Shown here: positions 43,327 to 55,278 of the stretch, piece after piece
Layout of the letters: every line of letters begins with the position of its first letter
Position numbering within the stretch: position 1 is the first letter of the stretch
Translations under genes and position numbers: made by a program
Notes under the pieces: model-generated
Database searches by the model: none
Seen by the model: only the letters and a program-made list of their open reading frames with translations
What the model was told of the DNA's origin: nothing
Source of the DNA: Edwardsiella tarda ATCC 15947 = NBRC 105688
Lineage (GTDB): Bacteria > Pseudomonadota > Gammaproteobacteria > Enterobacterales > Enterobacteriaceae
Length of the DNA stretch: 64,000 nt
Direction: 5' to 3'
NCBI RefSeq assembly: GCF_003113495.2
Contig: NZ_CP084506.1
Coordinates: 2,356,001 to 2,420,000, forward strand

Positions 43327-43351
43327 AGCACCCTATTGGGTGCTTTTTTTG
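43327..43351 (+). terminator. Terminator after cysK
   Basis: AGCACCC (43327-43333), TATT, GGGTGCT (43338-43344), then TTTTTT. Confidence 0.9.
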
Positions 43352-43431
43352 TGGAGCAGTTCAAATTTTACCACCCCCTATCCTTGCTTTTATTTTCTGG
43401 GTCTAGTATTTAACCAGACCATTATTTTGAA

Positions 43432-43453
43432 GCGCAAAATTATTCGCGCTTGC
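43432..43453 (+). promoter_or_regulatory. Predicted Mlc operator upstream of ptsH
   Basis: TTATTTT, GAAGCG, then CAAAATTAT form a near-palindrome almost the same as the Mlc site of the E. coli ptsHI promoter. Mlc represses pts genes until glucose is transported. Confidence 0.72.
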
Positions 43454-43465
43454 TATGAAAAATCC

Positions 43466-43479
43466 GCTGAATCGATTTA
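43466..43479 (+). promoter_or_regulatory. Predicted Cra (FruR) site upstream of ptsH
   Basis: GCTGAATCGATTTA matches the Cra consensus closely. It is 13 bp after the Mlc site, as in the regulatory region of E. coli ptsHI. About 200 bp of leader follow before ptsH. Confidence 0.7.
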
Positions 43480-43675
43480 ACGAATGAGGCGGTGATCTTA
43501 ACCGAGGTGGATTGAGCCGCGGTGAGCACACAGAGAGGAGGACGACACACCCTCTTCCCTCTGCGTCACTACCACGGAGCAGTGCACCGGATACGCACCT
43601 AAAGGCAGGCTAAAGTTAAGCGATTACGCTAAACTTTAGCGCCACGACATTAAACATAAATAGTTGGGGAAAACT

Positions 43676-43933
43676 ATGTTCCAGCAAGAAGTCACTATCA
43701 CCGCTCCGAATGGCCTGCACACCCGTCCTGCCGCTCAGTTCGTGAAAGAAGCCAAAGCATTCGCTTCCGACATCACGGTTACCTCCAACGGTAAGAGCGC
43801 CAGCGCCAAGAGCCTGTTCAAGCTGCAAACGCTGGGTCTGACCCAGGGCACCGTAGTTACCATCTCCGCCGAAGGTGAAGATGAGCAGAACGCCGTTGAG
43901 CATCTGGTAAAACTGATGGCCGAGCTTGAGTAA
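43676..43933 (+). CDS. ptsH: HPr, phosphocarrier protein of the PTS
   Basis: An 85-residue protein that passes phosphate from enzyme I to the sugar-specific enzymes II. The phosphorylated H15 is in GLHTRPAAQ, and S46 is in the KSLFKLQ stretch. It is nearly identical to E. coli HPr, and also of the same length. It is the first gene of ptsHI-crr. Confidence 0.98.
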   Translation: MFQQEVTITAPNGLHTRPAAQFVKEAKAFASDITVTSNGKSASAKSLFKLQTLGLTQGTVVTISAEGEDEQNAVEHLVKLMAELE

Positions 43934-43986
43934 GCCTCACGGCTCACCACTCTAGGTTAAACCAGTCTAACGTCAAAGGTAGGGTT

Positions 43987-45714
43987 ATGATTTCAGGTAT
44001 CTTAGTTTCACCGGGCATCGCTTTTGGTAAGGCACTTCTTCTCAAAGAAGACGAGATTGTCATCAGCCGTAAGAAGATCACTGCCGACGAAGTCGAGCAC
44101 GAGATCGCCCGCTTCAAAGAGGGCCGCGACAAGGCCGCACAGCAACTGGAAGCCATTCGTCAGAAAGCCAGCGAGACTCTCGGTGAAGAGAAAGCGGCGA
44201 TCTTCGAAGGGCACATCATGCTGCTGGAAGATGAAGAGCTTGAGCAGGAAATCATAGCCCTGATTAAAGATAACGGCATGAGTGCCGAAGCCGCCGCCCG
44301 CGAGGTGATCGACGGCCAGGCTACCGCGCTGGAAGAGCTGGACGATGAATACCTGAAAGAGCGTGCGGCCGACGTACGTGATATCGGTAAGCGTCTGCTG
44401 AAAAACATCCTCGGCATGACCATCATCGATCTGGGCGCCATTCAAGATGAGGTGATCCTGGTTGCCACCGATCTGACCCCGTCAGAAACGGCACAGCTGA
44501 ACCTGGACAAAGTGCTGGGCTTCATCACCGATCTGGGTGGCCGGACCTCCCATACCTCCATCATGGCACGCTCTCTGGAATTACCGGCTATCGTCGGTAC
44601 CAGCGATGTGACCCAGAAGGTACAGAACGGCGACTATCTGATCCTGGATGCCGTCAATAACAAGATCTACCTGAACCCGACCGCCGAGACTATCGATCAG
44701 CTGAAGGCCGTTCAGGCGCAGTACATCAACGAGAAAAACGAACTGGCCAAACTGAAGGATCTGCCGGCGATCACGCTGGACGGTCATCAGGTAGAAGTCT
44801 GCGCCAATATCGGTACCGTGCGTGACGTCGCCGGCGCCGAGCGTAATGGTGCCGAAGGTGTCGGCCTGTATCGTACCGAATTCCTGTTCATGGATCGCGA
44901 CGCGCTGCCGACGGAAGAAGAGCAATTCCAGGCATACAAAGCCGTGGCCGAGGCGATGGGGTCGCAGGCGGTCATCGTGCGCACCATGGACATCGGCGGC
45001 GACAAAGATCTGCCTTACATGGATCTGCCGAAAGAAGAAAACCCATTCCTGGGCTGGCGCGCTATCCGTATCTGTCTGGATCGCAAAGAGATCCTACATA
45101 CTCAGCTGCGTGCTATCCTGCGTGCTTCCTCCTTCGGCAAGCTGCGTATCATGTTCCCGATGATCATCTCGGTCGAAGAAGTACGCATGCTCAAGGCGGA
45201 GTTGGAACTGCTGAAAGCGCAGTTGCGTGAAGAAGGTAAAACCTTCGACGAAACTATCGAAGTTGGCGTAATGGTGGAAACACCCGCCGCCGCGACCGTT
45301 GCCCACCACCTGGCGAAGGAAGTTGACTTCTTTAGTATTGGGACAAACGATTTAACCCAGTATACTCTAGCAGTAGATCGTGGCAATGAGCTGATATCTC
45401 ACCTCTACAACCCGATGGCGCCGTCAGTGTTGACCCTGATTAAACAGGTGATCGATGCATCTCACGCGCATGGCAAGTGGACCGGCATGTGCGGTGAACT
45501 GGCTGGCGATGAGCGTGCTACACTGCTCCTGTTGGGCATGGGGCTTGATGAATTCAGCATGAGTTCAATCTCAATTCCGCGCATCAAGAAAATCATTCGC
45601 AATGCGAACTTTGAAGATGTGAAGGCATTGGCAGAAGAGGCGCTGCGTCAGCCGACGGCTGACGAATTGATGGGCGTGGTCAACAAGTTCATCGAAGAAA
45701 AGACCCTTTGCTAA
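43987..45714 (+). CDS. ptsI: PTS enzyme I
   Basis: A 575-residue cytoplasmic enzyme that takes phosphate from phosphoenolpyruvate and gives it to HPr. The active histidine is H189 in [11 protein letters not shown]. The PEP-binding domain has the conserved GMCGEL with its active cysteine near residue 502. Length is identical to E. coli enzyme I. It follows ptsH by 53 bp. Confidence 0.98.
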   Translation: MISGILVSPGIAFGKALLLKEDEIVISRKKITADEVEHEIARFKEGRDKAAQQLEAIRQKASETLGEEKAAIFEGHIMLLEDEELEQEIIALIKDNGMSAEAAAREVIDGQATALEELDDEYLKERAADVRDIGKRLLKNILGMTIIDLGAIQDEVILVATDLTPSETAQLNLDKVLGFITDLGGRTSHTSIMARSLELPAIVGTSDVTQKVQNGDYLILDAVNNKIYLNPTAETIDQLKAVQAQYINEKNELAKLKDLPAITLDGHQVEVCANIGTVRDVAGAERNGAEGVGLYRTEFLFMDRDALPTEEEQFQAYKAVAEAMGSQAVIVRTMDIGGDKDLPYMDLPKEENPFLGWRAIRICLDRKEILHTQLRAILRASSFGKLRIMFPMIISVEEVRMLKAELELLKAQLREEGKTFDETIEVGVMVETPAAATVAHHLAKEVDFFSIGTNDLTQYTLAVDRGNELISHLYNPMAPSVLTLIKQVIDASHAHGKWTGMCGELAGDERATLLLLGMGLDEFSMSSISIPRIKKIIRNANFEDVKALAEEALRQPTADELMGVVNKFIEEKTLC

Positions 45715-45762
45715 TGGCGAACGCTGGAACGCCGCCCAACATTACTTGCTTAGGAGAAGATC

Positions 45763-46272
45763 ATGGGTTTGTTCGATAAACTGAAATCGCTGGTTTCAGA
45801 CGACAAGAAAGAGACGGGCAGCATTGAGATTTTTGCTCCCCTGTCCGGTGAAATCGTCAATATTGAAGATGTGCCCGATGTCGTATTCGCCGAAAAAATC
45901 GTCGGCGACGGTATCGCCATCAAACCGACCGGCGACAAAATGGTAGCACCGGTCGACGGTACTATCGGTAAAATCTTTGAGACCAACCATGCTTTCTCTA
46001 TCGAGTCCGATAGCGGTGTTGAGTTGTTTGTCCACTTCGGTATCGATACCGTTGAGCTGAAAGGCGAAGGTTTCAAACGCATCGCCGAAGAAGGGCAACG
46101 CGTGAAGAAAGGCGACGTGGTCATCGAGTTCGATCTGCCGCTGCTGGAGGAGAAGGCCAAGTCAACGCTGACTCCAGTCGTGATCTCCAACATGGATGAG
46201 ATCAAAGAGCTGATCAAGCTGTCTGGCAGCGTCGTCGTTGGCGAGACGCCGGTGATCCGCATCAAGAAGTAA
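45763..46272 (+). CDS. crr: Enzyme IIA-Glc of the PTS
   Basis: A 169-residue phosphocarrier for glucose uptake. It also regulates adenylate cyclase and inhibits several permeases when unphosphorylated. H91 is the phosphorylated residue ([11 protein letters not shown]), and H76 is the second active-site histidine. Nearly identical to E. coli EIIA-Glc. It is the last gene of the operon; a strong terminator follows. Confidence 0.98.
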   Translation: MGLFDKLKSLVSDDKKETGSIEIFAPLSGEIVNIEDVPDVVFAEKIVGDGIAIKPTGDKMVAPVDGTIGKIFETNHAFSIESDSGVELFVHFGIDTVELKGEGFKRIAEEGQRVKKGDVVIEFDLPLLEEKAKSTLTPVVISNMDEIKELIKLSGSVVVGETPVIRIKK

Positions 46273-46291
46273 TGACCGAGTCAAGTATGCA

Positions 46292-46322
46292 AAAGCGGCG
46301 CCCTCAGGCGCCGTTTTTTTTT
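46292..46322 (+). terminator. Terminator after crr
   Basis: CGGCGCC (46296-46302), CTCA, GGCGCCG (46307-46313), followed by nine T. Confidence 0.93.
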
Positions 46323-46384
46323 GCGTTATCGCCGGGAGAGAGCCCGACAAGGGAGGCGGAATAACACCCACCGCCCTGATGACC

Positions 46385-47284
46385 TTATAAGGTCAGCAAA
46401 CGCTCCACAGAAGGCGCAAAATAGTAACTCCCGCTCACCGGTTTGCTGAAACGAAGCAGCTGGTCATGCTTGCCATCCAACTCGCCGAACATGCTCAGCA
46501 ACTGCTTCTCGATATAGTGCAGATGCGCGCAATAGGCGATGAACATCAGACCATGCTTGCCGCTGGCGGTGCCATAAGGCAGGCTCTGGCGAATGATCTT
46601 CAGTCCCTTCCCATCCTCCTGCAGATCGACACGGCTGACATGCGAGGTATCCGGGCGCTCACTCGGATCGATTTCCTCACTCTCCTGCTTGGTACGCCCG
46701 ATGATCTGCTGCTGCTGCTCGACGCTAAAGCGTGACCACTGACGCAGGTTATGCTCCCAGCGCTGCACCAAGACATAGCTGCCGCCGGCATCGACCCCTT
46801 CGGCGATCACCCCGACGGCCGGACGTGCTTCGCCCGCCGGATTCTCCGTGCCATCGACGAAGCCGCTCAGATCACGCTCCTCGATCCAGCGGAAGCCATG
46901 GACCTCCTCCTCGACCACGATGGCGTCGCCGAAGGCAGCCAGCGCCGCCTGTGCCAGGGAGAAGTTCACATCATGACGCAATGACTGAATGTGGATCAGT
47001 AAATCGCGCTGTGTTGCCGGCGCCAAGCCCTTCCCCAACGGTTCGAACGGCTTCAGAGAGGCGCCCTCTTCATCATTGGCCGTCAATTCGCGCCATAACG
47101 CGTGACCGAAAGCGACCACCGCCCCCAGGTGCGCATCGGGATAGCGCTGCTGCAGTGCCAATAGCTGGGTGGTAAAGGTTTTGCATCCCTGGCGTAATCC
47201 AGCCAGATCGCCGGAAGCCATGGCTTCGATGAAAATACCGAAGCGACAATGTTCCGGCAGAATGCCGCTCTGAGGCTGAGACAT
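46385..47284 (-). CDS. yfeX: YfeX, Dyp-type heme peroxidase
   Basis: A 299-residue cytoplasmic dye-decolorising peroxidase, the same length as E. coli YfeX. The signature DGTENPAG holds the distal aspartate, and the proximal heme histidine lies in the ETSH-like DTSHVSRVD stretch near residue 215. Proposed roles include porphyrinogen oxidation; iron removal from heme has also been claimed and disputed. The ATG at 47284 sits six bases after GGAG. Confidence 0.95.
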   Translation of the reverse strand: MSQPQSGILPEHCRFGIFIEAMASGDLAGLRQGCKTFTTQLLALQQRYPDAHLGAVVAFGHALWRELTANDEEGASLKPFEPLGKGLAPATQRDLLIHIQSLRHDVNFSLAQAALAAFGDAIVVEEEVHGFRWIEERDLSGFVDGTENPAGEARPAVGVIAEGVDAGGSYVLVQRWEHNLRQWSRFSVEQQQQIIGRTKQESEEIDPSERPDTSHVSRVDLQEDGKGLKIIRQSLPYGTASGKHGLMFIAYCAHLHYIEKQLLSMFGELDGKHDQLLRFSKPVSGSYYFAPSVERLLTL

Positions 47285-47448
47285 GAGGCTCTCCATTACG
47301 TTATCGTCTAATTAATCACACCACCGGCAGCATGACATCACGCCGGTCACAGTGACGGCCTATCGAGGCCGATTTATGCATATATTACGCCATACGCGCG
47401 GCATTCCCTTGTTACAAAACAAAGAAATGCCGCTTGGCCGAATGGGGA

Positions 47449-48030
47449 CTAGACGGCGTCGGCCCGCCAGATGATCTGGCTGACCGGCCATGCGTTCAGC
47501 ACATCATTCGGCGGCATCAGGCCCGCCGGGCCGTTCCACTGGCCATAGAACCGATAGCTGACACGCTTACTCTGCGGCGCCTGACACTGCACCGTGACCC
47601 CCTCCGAGGCGGGCACACGCTGGCATTCGCCCTCATAGGCACTGGCATACAGGGCGGAGAAAGGCATGCCCACTCGGGTTCCCCACGCGGTGGCGATCGT
47701 GGCGCTATCGAGGGTGATCTGCTCGACCCGTGTCTCGCCACGGAGGGTCAAGATCACTTGCCCATCCGCCATCGCCTGGTAGAAACGCGTCATCCTCCCC
47801 CCTTCGATCCCCATGCCACTGCGCAGACGATACTGTCCCGCTAACCCCTGATCGATGGCCTCCTGCTGCATCGGCGTCGAGGCATCGACCCCGCCGATAC
47901 CATCGGCACGCATCTCGAGTGTCGAGCCGAACCAGTTAAAGGGGGAAAGCGATGACCACGACAGCGACGGCATGCTGGCGCAACCGCTCAACAATAATGG
48001 CAGCGCCACGATCAATAAACGAATACCCAT
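47449..48030 (-). CDS. yfeY: YfeY, outer-membrane lipoprotein
   Basis: A 193-residue lipoprotein matching E. coli YfeY (191 residues), a member of the sigma-E regulon. The signal peptide ends LLLSGC, with the lipid-modified cysteine at C17. Shared stretches are SPFNWFGS near residue 30, YRLRSGM near 66, and NGPAGLMPPNDVLNAWPVS near the end. The frame is open 42 codons upstream, but the signal peptide fixes the start at 48030. Function unknown. Confidence 0.93.
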   Translation of the reverse strand: MGIRLLIVALPLLLSGCASMPSLSWSSLSPFNWFGSTLEMRADGIGGVDASTPMQQEAIDQGLAGQYRLRSGMGIEGGRMTRFYQAMADGQVILTLRGETRVEQITLDSATIATAWGTRVGMPFSALYASAYEGECQRVPASEGVTVQCQAPQSKRVSYRFYGQWNGPAGLMPPNDVLNAWPVSQIIWRADAV

Positions 48031-48185
48031 CGATAGACTCCTTGCGAATACGGCCGTGCCGTAGGGGGAAACATCAGGGGATTGGAGTGATAAAACACGA
48101 AAAAGTTGCTGTGCCGCAGGTAAAACCGCGGCCACAACCACGCGACGCGATGGCAAAGTGGGCGGCGAATCCCCCCCTCGCGCGC

Positions 48186-48611
48186 TTAATACTCCTGATC
48201 GATGATCAAGCGCTTACCCAGGCATAAGACGTCCTGAGTCTCATACTCCAGCTTCTCATACATGCTAATCGCCGCGTCATTGTCCGCATCGATCAAGATG
48301 CGCACCTGAGGACAGCCCCGCGCCAGCAGCTTCTTCTCTAGACGGCTGGCCAAGGCATTGGCGATACCACGCCCACGGAAGTCTGGATGTACGCACAGAT
48401 AGTATGCCGAGCCGCGATGACCATCATACCCGCCCATCACGGTTCCGACGATCTCACCGCCGACTTGCGCGACCAGGAAGAGATCGGCATCGTGATTCAT
48501 CTTGCGCTCAATATCCGTTTCGGGATCATTCCAGGGATGCAACAAATCGCAGCGCTCCCATAGGGTAATCACTTCGTCAAAGTCGGATTGATTAAAAACG
48601 CGAATTTCCAT
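48186..48611 (-). CDS. ypeA: YpeA, GNAT family acetyltransferase
   Basis: A 141-residue GNAT N-acetyltransferase, the same length as E. coli YpeA. The acetyl-CoA-binding loop is [16 protein letters not shown] near residues 78-93, and [15 protein letters not shown] near 58-72 is a family hallmark. The acceptor is unknown. It lies in the kept yfeX-yfeY-ypeA-amiA-hemF block. Confidence 0.94.
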   Translation of the reverse strand: MEIRVFNQSDFDEVITLWERCDLLHPWNDPETDIERKMNHDADLFLVAQVGGEIVGTVMGGYDGHRGSAYYLCVHPDFRGRGIANALASRLEKKLLARGCPQVRILIDADNDAAISMYEKLEYETQDVLCLGKRLIIDQEY

Positions 48612-48984
48612 GATATCGACCGTTATAGATTATAAGATGCCCGGGCATCGACCTCGGGCCAGGCCGGTACAGCACGAGACCGGGCGCGATCAACGCGCTC
48701 CCACACGGGTTGAGCCGTCGATGCGGCGCCAACCACCGCCCATAAGGCGCAGGATGCCGCCTAATTATCGCTGTAATCCACAGATCCGCAATGGAAATCT
48801 TGCGATCTCCCACGCCTTGTGGTCACTCGGCACCCCAGCGGACATCGCGTGATGGCGAGCGTCATCTCTCCGCGTCTCCCTCAAGCAACAAATCGACATA
48901 GTTATCCTCTCGATCCATGCATTTTCATCGCGTTAGGATTAACGTCTATCGTTAACGACGCTGACTGATGGAATAGATTGCACC
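48612..48984. other. Divergent region between ypeA and amiA
   Basis: About 370 bp without a supported gene. It should hold promoters for both genes. No distinct structure was recognised. Confidence 0.45.
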
Positions 48985-49854
48985 ATGAAGAGATTTTCCG
49001 ATTTTCGCCCTCTACCACAGCCCACTTCCCGCCGCCAGTTCCTCTGCTCGGGGCTGGCCCTGTTGCTCGGCGCCGGCTTGCTGCCCCAGCGTGCGCAGGC
49101 CGCGGTTCCCGAGCATTTGGGAAGGCAGCACAAGGCCGCGAACGCGCCGCGCGTGATCATGCTCGATCCCGGTCATGGCGGCATCGATCCCGGCGCGGTG
49201 GGGCATCAAGGCTCGAAGGAAAAACACGTGGTGTTAGACATCGCCCACCGGGTACGCGATCTGTTACGTCGTCAACACAACCTGGTTGTGCGCCTCACCC
49301 GCGAAGATGATTACTTCATTCCGTTGTACAAACGGGTGGAGATCGCCGCCCAGCATCAAGCGGATCTGTTCGTCTCAATCCATGCCGATGGCTTTACCAG
49401 TCCAGAAGCCGCCGGCGCCTCGGTGTTTGCCCTCTCCAATCGCGGCGCCAGCAGCGCCATGGCGAAATACCTCTCACAGCGTGAAAATGACGCCGACAAA
49501 GTGGCTGGAGAGCGTTATGCCGCCGAGGACAACAACTACCTACAGCAGGTGTTGTTCGATCTGGTGCAGACCGACACCATCAAGAACAGCCTGATCCTCG
49601 GACGCCATCTGCTTAACCAGATCCGCCCGATCCACCGCCTACACTGCCAGCATACCGAGCAGGCGGCCTTCGCCGTGCTCAAGTCACCGGCCATCCCCTC
49701 GGTACTGGTCGAAACCGCCTTTATCACTAACCACGAAGAGGAGCGCTTGCTGACCTCCTCGGCTTTCCGCACCACCATCGCCGAAGCCATCGCCGGGGGT
49801 ATCGTCCATTACCTGCATGACTTCGAGGCACATCAACGGCGCCGACCCGCGTAA
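48985..49854 (+). CDS. amiA: AmiA, N-acetylmuramoyl-L-alanine amidase
   Basis: A 289-residue periplasmic zinc amidase that cuts septal peptidoglycan for daughter-cell separation. A Tat signal is seen ([18 protein letters not shown]), as in E. coli AmiA. The Amidase_3 domain has the zinc-binding HGG in [10 protein letters not shown] near residue 57-66, E near KEKHVV, and SIHAD near 130, and the activating helix region is present. Length is the same as in E. coli. Confidence 0.96.
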   Translation: MKRFSDFRPLPQPTSRRQFLCSGLALLLGAGLLPQRAQAAVPEHLGRQHKAANAPRVIMLDPGHGGIDPGAVGHQGSKEKHVVLDIAHRVRDLLRRQHNLVVRLTREDDYFIPLYKRVEIAAQHQADLFVSIHADGFTSPEAAGASVFALSNRGASSAMAKYLSQRENDADKVAGERYAAEDNNYLQQVLFDLVQTDTIKNSLILGRHLLNQIRPIHRLHCQHTEQAAFAVLKSPAIPSVLVETAFITNHEEERLLTSSAFRTTIAEAIAGGIVHYLHDFEAHQRRRPA

Positions 49855-49942
49855 GCGGCCGGACAATCGGTGCCCTGCCTCTCCGGTGACGATCGCCCTT
49901 CCGTTATACTCAGCGGGACAAACCACGCGGAGAGACACCTTG

Positions 49943-50863
49943 ATGATCCCAGACAGTGACGCGGTACGACACTTCCTGCTGCAACTCCAGGATGACTTGT
50001 GCCAACAACTCGCGGCCGCCGACGGTGGCGCGACCTTCCAGCAAGATGAGTGGCAACGCGCCCAAGGCGGCGGCGGACGCACCCGAGTCCTGCGCCAAGG
50101 CGCGCTGTTCGAGCAGGCTGGCGTCAACTTCTCTCACATTCGTGGCGACAGCCTGCCCGCCGCGGCGAGCGCCCAGCGCCCAGAGCTGGCGGGCTGTGCC
50201 TTCCAGGCGATGGGGGTCTCCCTGGTGTTACACCCATGGAGTCCCTATGTCCCCACCGCACACGCCAACGTCCGCTTCTTTAGTGCCGAACGCCCCGATG
50301 GCTCCTCACTGTGGTGGTTCGGCGGAGGCTTCGATCTGACGCCGTTCTATCCGTTTCATGAAGATGTGGTGCACTGGCACCGCCAGGCGCGCGATCTGTG
50401 CCAACCCTTCGATGCGCAGTACTACCCGCGCTACAAGGCGTGGTGCGATCGCTACTTCTCTCTCCCTCATCGCCAAGAGGCGCGCGGCGTGGGCGGGCTG
50501 TTCTTCGACGATCTCAACACCCCGGACTTCGCGCATGCCTTCGCCTTCACCCGCGCCGTCGGTAATGGCTTCTGTCCAGCCTATCTGCCGATCGTCGAGC
50601 GGCGGCGTGCCCTACCATGGGGTGAGCGGGAGCGGCAGTTCCAACTCTATCGGCGCGGCCGTTATGTAGAGTTTAATCTGGTGTGGGATCGCGGTACGCT
50701 ATTCGGCTTACAGAGTGGCGGACGCAGTGAATCGATTCTCATGTCGATGCCGCCGCTGGTACGCTGGGAATATGACTATCAACCCCCAGCCGACTCGCCG
50801 GAGGCGCGCCTGACGCGCGATTTTCTCACACCGCGCGATTGGCTGGCTAACGAGACAACATGA
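49943..50863 (+). CDS. hemF: Coproporphyrinogen III oxidase, oxygen-dependent
   Basis: A 306-residue enzyme that turns coproporphyrinogen III into protoporphyrinogen IX with O2 in heme synthesis. Family stretches are [10 protein letters not shown] near residue 57, HANVRFF near 110, [15 protein letters not shown] near 124, and [18 protein letters not shown] near 255. The ATG at 49943 is preceded by GGAGAG. It follows amiA, as in E. coli, and overlaps yaiI by 4 bp. Confidence 0.96.
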   Translation: MIPDSDAVRHFLLQLQDDLCQQLAAADGGATFQQDEWQRAQGGGGRTRVLRQGALFEQAGVNFSHIRGDSLPAAASAQRPELAGCAFQAMGVSLVLHPWSPYVPTAHANVRFFSAERPDGSSLWWFGGGFDLTPFYPFHEDVVHWHRQARDLCQPFDAQYYPRYKAWCDRYFSLPHRQEARGVGGLFFDDLNTPDFAHAFAFTRAVGNGFCPAYLPIVERRRALPWGERERQFQLYRRGRYVEFNLVWDRGTLFGLQSGGRSESILMSMPPLVRWEYDYQPPADSPEARLTRDFLTPRDWLANETT

Positions 50864-51312
50864 CAACACGACAAATCTGGATCGATGCCGATGCCTGCCC
50901 AACGGTGATTAAAGAGGTGCTACTCCGCGCGGCGGAGCGACACGCCTTGGCGATCACCCTGGTCGCCAACCGCCCACAACGCCTGCCGGCAGGGAGCCGG
51001 GCGCGTATGCTCTGCGTGGCCACCACCCCCGACGCCGCCGATAACGAGATCGTGCAACGTATCGCCCCCGGTGATCTGGTCGTCACCGCCGATATTCCCC
51101 TGGCGGCGGCCGTGTTGGAAAAGGGGGGATGCGCCCTCAATCCGCGCGGCGAGCGCTACGATCCGGCGACGATTCGCTCCCGCCTGACGATGCGTGACTT
51201 CATGGAGACGCTACGCGCCAGTGGCATCCAGAGTGGTGGGCCGGCGCCGCTCAGCCCACGCGAACGTCAGCAGTTCGCCAACCAATTGCAGCTATGGCTA
51301 CAGGCGCGCTGA
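50860..51312 (+). CDS. yaiI: YaiI, UPF0178 (DUF188) family protein
   Basis: A 150-residue protein of the UPF0178 family with a PIN-like fold. The acidic motif IWIDADACP at residues 6-14 and VTADIPLAA near 76 are diagnostic. Its function is unknown, but the fold suggests a nuclease. Its start overlaps the hemF stop (ATGA), so it is translationally coupled here, while in E. coli yaiI lies elsewhere. Its end overlaps the converging lipoprotein gene by 15 bp. Confidence 0.92.
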   Translation: MTTRQIWIDADACPTVIKEVLLRAAERHALAITLVANRPQRLPAGSRARMLCVATTPDAADNEIVQRIAPGDLVVTADIPLAAAVLEKGGCALNPRGERYDPATIRSRLTMRDFMETLRASGIQSGGPAPLSPRERQQFANQLQLWLQAR

Positions 51313-52116
51313 GGCGCTATACCAGACATAATCAGCCTGCTGCGCCGTCACCCCCGCCCCCGGCGCAGCGAGGATCAGCACGCTGACATCGGTCAGCGGC
51401 TCCTCATCCTCGATGTGCAGCGGTACGCCAAGATCGCGCCGTGCATGGAGCGTACCGACCAGCAACAAGGCTGGTAGTGGCGCCGCCAATAGCGCCTGTG
51501 CCATCCGCCGATCACGCCACTGCTGTAACGCCAAGTCGTATGTCAGCTGTGTGCTCTGCGGTAGCGTCCCCTTATACCGGCTGGCCAAGGCGGCGACGAT
51601 CTCCACCTGCACCGCATCCTGGGTACTCAAGGCACCCGGCGGCGGTACTGGGTGCAAACGGATTCGCGCCAACTCCCGCTCGCTCAGGTTAGCCGCCAGC
51701 AACGGATAGCGCCCCTGTAGCGCGCGACGCACCAGGGGACCATACTGTGCCCACGGCCAGGTAGACGGCCAGTGCAACATCGCAGACAACCTCGCGTCGC
51801 TCAGATCTGTGAGTGGGCGTCCCGTCAACGCCGCGATGGCAGCCTGCTGCTCCGGTTGCACCCTCTCCAGCAATAGGCTGCCCTGCGCCCGTCGCTGGCT
51901 CAGTTGCTCCAATAGCCAATCTGCGATCTGTTGATGACGAGGGTTACTCGGCTGCTCACCGACGATCAGCCGGGGTGCCGCGGCCAGGTGCTCCACCAGC
52001 TGCTCCGGCGTTAACAGGCGCCCCGTCTCCAACGCCACGATGCGCTCCGCAGGCGGTATCGCGCGCTGGCAACCCACCAACGCCAAGAGCGCCAACGTCA
52101 ATAGCATCGCTCGCAT
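51298..52116 (-). CDS. ChaN-like lipoprotein
   Basis: A 272-residue lipoprotein. The signal peptide ends ALLALVGC, with the lipidated cysteine at about residue 16. The rest resembles the ChaN family (haem-binding uptake, Tiki-like fold), with [23 protein letters not shown] near 50-72, as in LGEQHDNP-type stretches, and [19 protein letters not shown] near the end. The usual EqHdn histidine is replaced by glutamine-proline in GEQPSN, so heme binding is doubtful. It converges on yaiI with a 15-bp overlap. Confidence 0.75.
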   Translation of the reverse strand: MRAMLLTLALLALVGCQRAIPPAERIVALETGRLLTPEQLVEHLAAAPRLIVGEQPSNPRHQQIADWLLEQLSQRRAQGSLLLERVQPEQQAAIAALTGRPLTDLSDARLSAMLHWPSTWPWAQYGPLVRRALQGRYPLLAANLSERELARIRLHPVPPPGALSTQDAVQVEIVAALASRYKGTLPQSTQLTYDLALQQWRDRRMAQALLAAPLPALLLVGTLHARRDLGVPLHIEDEEPLTDVSVLILAAPGAGVTAQQADYVWYSASARL

Positions 52117-52173
52117 CGCCCCTCCCGCCAGATAACCTCCGCCGCCATCCCCTCAACGACCGCGGGAACGCGC

Positions 52174-52201
52174 TAAAAAAATGCCGCCCAATGGGCGGCA
52201 T
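52174..52201 (-). terminator. Terminator after maeB
   Basis: ATGCCGCCC (52181-52189) and GGGCGGCAT (52193-52201) form a stem, followed by a run of T on the minus strand. Confidence 0.9.
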
Positions 52202-52210
52202 GTTACGGAC

Positions 52211-54490
52211 TTAACGCGCTCGACTCTGCGCCTCAACCACCGCCAGCGCCACCATATTCACGATGCGCCGCACGGAGGAGATTGGCGTCAGGATATGCGC
52301 CGGTTTACGGATCCCCATCAGCATGGGGCCAACGGTGACCCCCTCGGAGGAAGAGACCCGCAGCAGGTTATAACTGATACGCGCCGCCTCCATGTTTGGC
52401 ATGATCAGAATATTGGCGGCCCCTTTCAGGGGACTATCCGGCATCACCCCCTGGCGAATGCTCTCTACCAGCGCCGCGTCGCCATGCATCTCGCCATCGA
52501 TCTCCAACTCCGGCGCCCGTTGTTTCACCAGCGCCAAGACCTGACGCATCTTACGCGCCGATGGGCAATCGGCCGTGCCGAAACTGGAGTGAGAGAGCAA
52601 CGCAACCTTCGGCTCAATACCAAAACGACGCACCTCATCGGCCGACATCAGCACGATCTCCGCCAATTGCTCGGCCGTGGGATCCTGGTTGACATAGGTA
52701 TCGGCGATAAAGGTATTGCCGCTCGGCAACAGCAGCGCATTCATCGCTGCCGCCACATGGCAGCCCTCACGGTACCCAAACACCTCATGCAGCACATCGT
52801 AGTGATCCTGATAGTCACCCTCGGTACCGCAAATCATCGCGTCAGCCTCGCCGCGCTGCACCATGATGGCGGCGATCACCGTCGGGTTAGCAATCAACGC
52901 CCGACGTGCCTGCGCCTGGGAAACACCGCGCCGTTTCATGATCGCATAGTAACTATGCCAATAATCGTTATAACGCGGATCGGACTCGTTGTTCACCACC
53001 TCCACATCTCGCCCGATCTCGATCTGCAGCCCCAGCTTCTTCAGGCGCTGCGCGATCACTTGCGGGCGTCCGATCAAGATCGGTTGCGCCAAGCCTAAGC
53101 TCACCAGCTCTTGAGTCGCATGCAGCACTCGCTCCGACTCACCTTCCGCCAACACCACTCGCTTCGGATCTTGGCGCGCCTGGGAGAAGACCGGTTTCAT
53201 AAACAGGGTAGTCTTATAGACGAACTCGGTCAGGTGCTCGACATACCCCTCCATATCGGCGATCGGCCGCGTGGCGACGCCCGAATCCATTGCCGCCTGC
53301 GCCACTGCCGGCGCAATCTTGACGATCAGGCGTGGATCGAAGGGTTTCGGAATGATGTACTCCGGCCCGAAGGAGAGGGATTGATTACCGTAGGCCGAGG
53401 CCACCACTTCGCTCTGCTCTGCCAGAGCCAGATCGGCGATGGCGCGCACCGCCGCCAGCTTCATCTCCTCGTTGATCGTCGTCGCCCCCACATCCAACGC
53501 ACCACGGAAGATGAACGGGAAACACAACACGTTGTTCACCTGATTGGGGAAGTCGGAGCGGCCGGTACAGATAATCGCATCCGGGCGTACCGCCTTAGCC
53601 AACGGAGGTAGGATCTCCGGCTCTGGGTTGGCCAGCGCCAAGATCAACGGCGACGGCGCCATACGCTTCACCATTTCTTGGGTCAACACCCCGGGACCGG
53701 AGCAACCAAGGAAAATATCGGCGCCAGGAATGGCATCGGCCAAGGTACGCCAGCCATTATCCTCGATGGCGTAGGCCGCCTTGCTCTCCACCAGATGCGC
53801 CTCGCGTCCACGGTAGATCACCCCCTTAGAGTCACAGGCGGTAATGTTTTCCCGCTTCAGCCCTAACGCCACCAGCAGGTTAAGACAGGCGATCGCCGAG
53901 GCGCCCGCGCCGGATACCACCAGACGCACCTGGTCGATCGGCTTAGCGACGACTCGCAGGCCATTCAGCACCGCGGCGGTACAGATAATGGCCGTCCCGT
54001 GCTGATCGTCGTGGAATACCGGGATATTCATGCGCTCACGCAGCTTTTTCTCAATGTAAAAGCACTCCGGCGCTTTGATATCCTCCAGGTTGATGCCACC
54101 AAAAGTCGGTTCTAGCGCGGCGATCACCTCGATCAACTTATCGGGGTCGAGCTCATCCACCTCGATGTCGAACACATCGATGCCGGCGAACTTCTTGAAC
54201 AGCACACCCTTCCCCTCCATCACCGGCTTACCGGCCAGGGCGCCGATGTTGCCCAATCCCAACACGGCAGTACCGTTAGAGATCACCCCGACCAGGTTGC
54301 CGCGCGCCGTGTACTTGTAAGCCGCCAACGGATCGTCGGCAATCGCCAAGCATGGCGCCGCGACCCCCGGCGAATAGGCTAACGCCAAATCGCGCTGGGT
54401 CGCCAACGGCTTGGTCGGCACGACCTGGATCTTCCCGGCGACGGGAAACTGATGGAAATCAAGTGCACTTTGTTTCAATTGTTCGTCCAT
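52211..54490 (-). CDS. maeB: MaeB, NADP-dependent malic enzyme with PTA-like domain
   Basis: A 759-residue enzyme, exactly the length of E. coli MaeB. It turns malate into pyruvate and makes NADPH. The N-terminal malic-enzyme part has [10 protein letters not shown] near residue 37, [11 protein letters not shown] near 133 and [13 protein letters not shown] near 168. The C-terminal part (about 430-759) is a phosphotransacetylase-like domain that gives allosteric control. The ATG at 54490 follows AAGGAAG; the 22 upstream codons are not needed. Confidence 0.97.
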   Translation of the reverse strand: MDEQLKQSALDFHQFPVAGKIQVVPTKPLATQRDLALAYSPGVAAPCLAIADDPLAAYKYTARGNLVGVISNGTAVLGLGNIGALAGKPVMEGKGVLFKKFAGIDVFDIEVDELDPDKLIEVIAALEPTFGGINLEDIKAPECFYIEKKLRERMNIPVFHDDQHGTAIICTAAVLNGLRVVAKPIDQVRLVVSGAGASAIACLNLLVALGLKRENITACDSKGVIYRGREAHLVESKAAYAIEDNGWRTLADAIPGADIFLGCSGPGVLTQEMVKRMAPSPLILALANPEPEILPPLAKAVRPDAIICTGRSDFPNQVNNVLCFPFIFRGALDVGATTINEEMKLAAVRAIADLALAEQSEVVASAYGNQSLSFGPEYIIPKPFDPRLIVKIAPAVAQAAMDSGVATRPIADMEGYVEHLTEFVYKTTLFMKPVFSQARQDPKRVVLAEGESERVLHATQELVSLGLAQPILIGRPQVIAQRLKKLGLQIEIGRDVEVVNNESDPRYNDYWHSYYAIMKRRGVSQAQARRALIANPTVIAAIMVQRGEADAMICGTEGDYQDHYDVLHEVFGYREGCHVAAAMNALLLPSGNTFIADTYVNQDPTAEQLAEIVLMSADEVRRFGIEPKVALLSHSSFGTADCPSARKMRQVLALVKQRAPELEIDGEMHGDAALVESIRQGVMPDSPLKGAANILIMPNMEAARISYNLLRVSSSEGVTVGPMLMGIRKPAHILTPISSVRRIVNMVALAVVEAQSRAR

Positions 54491-54705
54491 TTTAGGCTTC
54501 CTTTTAGCGTCTCTCGCTGTCGCCCAAACGTGCAGCCACCCACCATGGCACCACACCGCTCAGGGCGGCACACTCTTTATTATGCTGTAAATGATTTGTG
54601 AAACGTGAGTATAGCGCCGGAACCGTGCGAAACCATGAGGCAAGGCATAAAGCCACAAAGAAAGGCACCGTCTGCGTATTTATTTAGCCGCTAAGCCCTT
54701 CTATC

Positions 54706-55278
54706 TCACGAGGAAAACCAGTTGGTTAGCCGCGCATGCTGCAAGAGCATGATGGTTTTACCATCGCAGATGCGCCCCTCTTCGACCATCCGCCACGCCT
54801 CCTGGTAGGGGATCTCTAACACCTCAATATCTTCATCGTCGATGCCGCCGCCACGTCCCTGATGCAGGCTCTCGCTATATTCGGCGCAGAAGAAGTGTAC
54901 GATCTCGGTCACCCCGCCCGGCGACATGTAGGCGGAAAAGAGGCGCCGGACTTCGCCGATGGCATAGCCGGTCTCCTCCATCGCCTCCCGCCGGACACAC
55001 GCCTCCGGCGCATCCTGATCGAGAAGCCCCGCGCAGGCCTCGATCAACATGCCGTCTGGATTGCCGTTAAGGTAAGTCGGTAGACGGAACTGGCGAATCA
55101 GCAACACACAGCGGCGCTGTGGGTTATACAGCAATACGGTCGCGCCATTACCGCGGAGATAGACCTCGCGCCGCTGGCGCACCACCCCACCCTGACGACG
55201 TGGTAGGTCATACTCGTACTCGCGCAGCGGACGCCAGGCGTCAGAGAGCAAGCGTTCATGGATAAATTGGATGTTCAT
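54706..55278 (-). CDS. nudK: NudK, GDP-mannose pyrophosphatase
   Basis: A 190-residue Nudix hydrolase matching E. coli NudK (191 residues), which splits GDP-mannose into mannose 1-phosphate and GMP. The Nudix box is seen as [16 protein letters not shown] followed by MEETGY. The family's [13 protein letters not shown] and [13 protein letters not shown] follow. An in-frame GTG precedes the ATG at 55278. Confidence 0.93.
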   Translation of the reverse strand: MNIQFIHERLLSDAWRPLREYEYDLPRRQGGVVRQRREVYLRGNGATVLLYNPQRRCVLLIRQFRLPTYLNGNPDGMLIEACAGLLDQDAPEACVRREAMEETGYAIGEVRRLFSAYMSPGGVTEIVHFFCAEYSESLHQGRGGGIDDEDIEVLEIPYQEAWRMVEEGRICDGKTIMLLQHARLTNWFSS

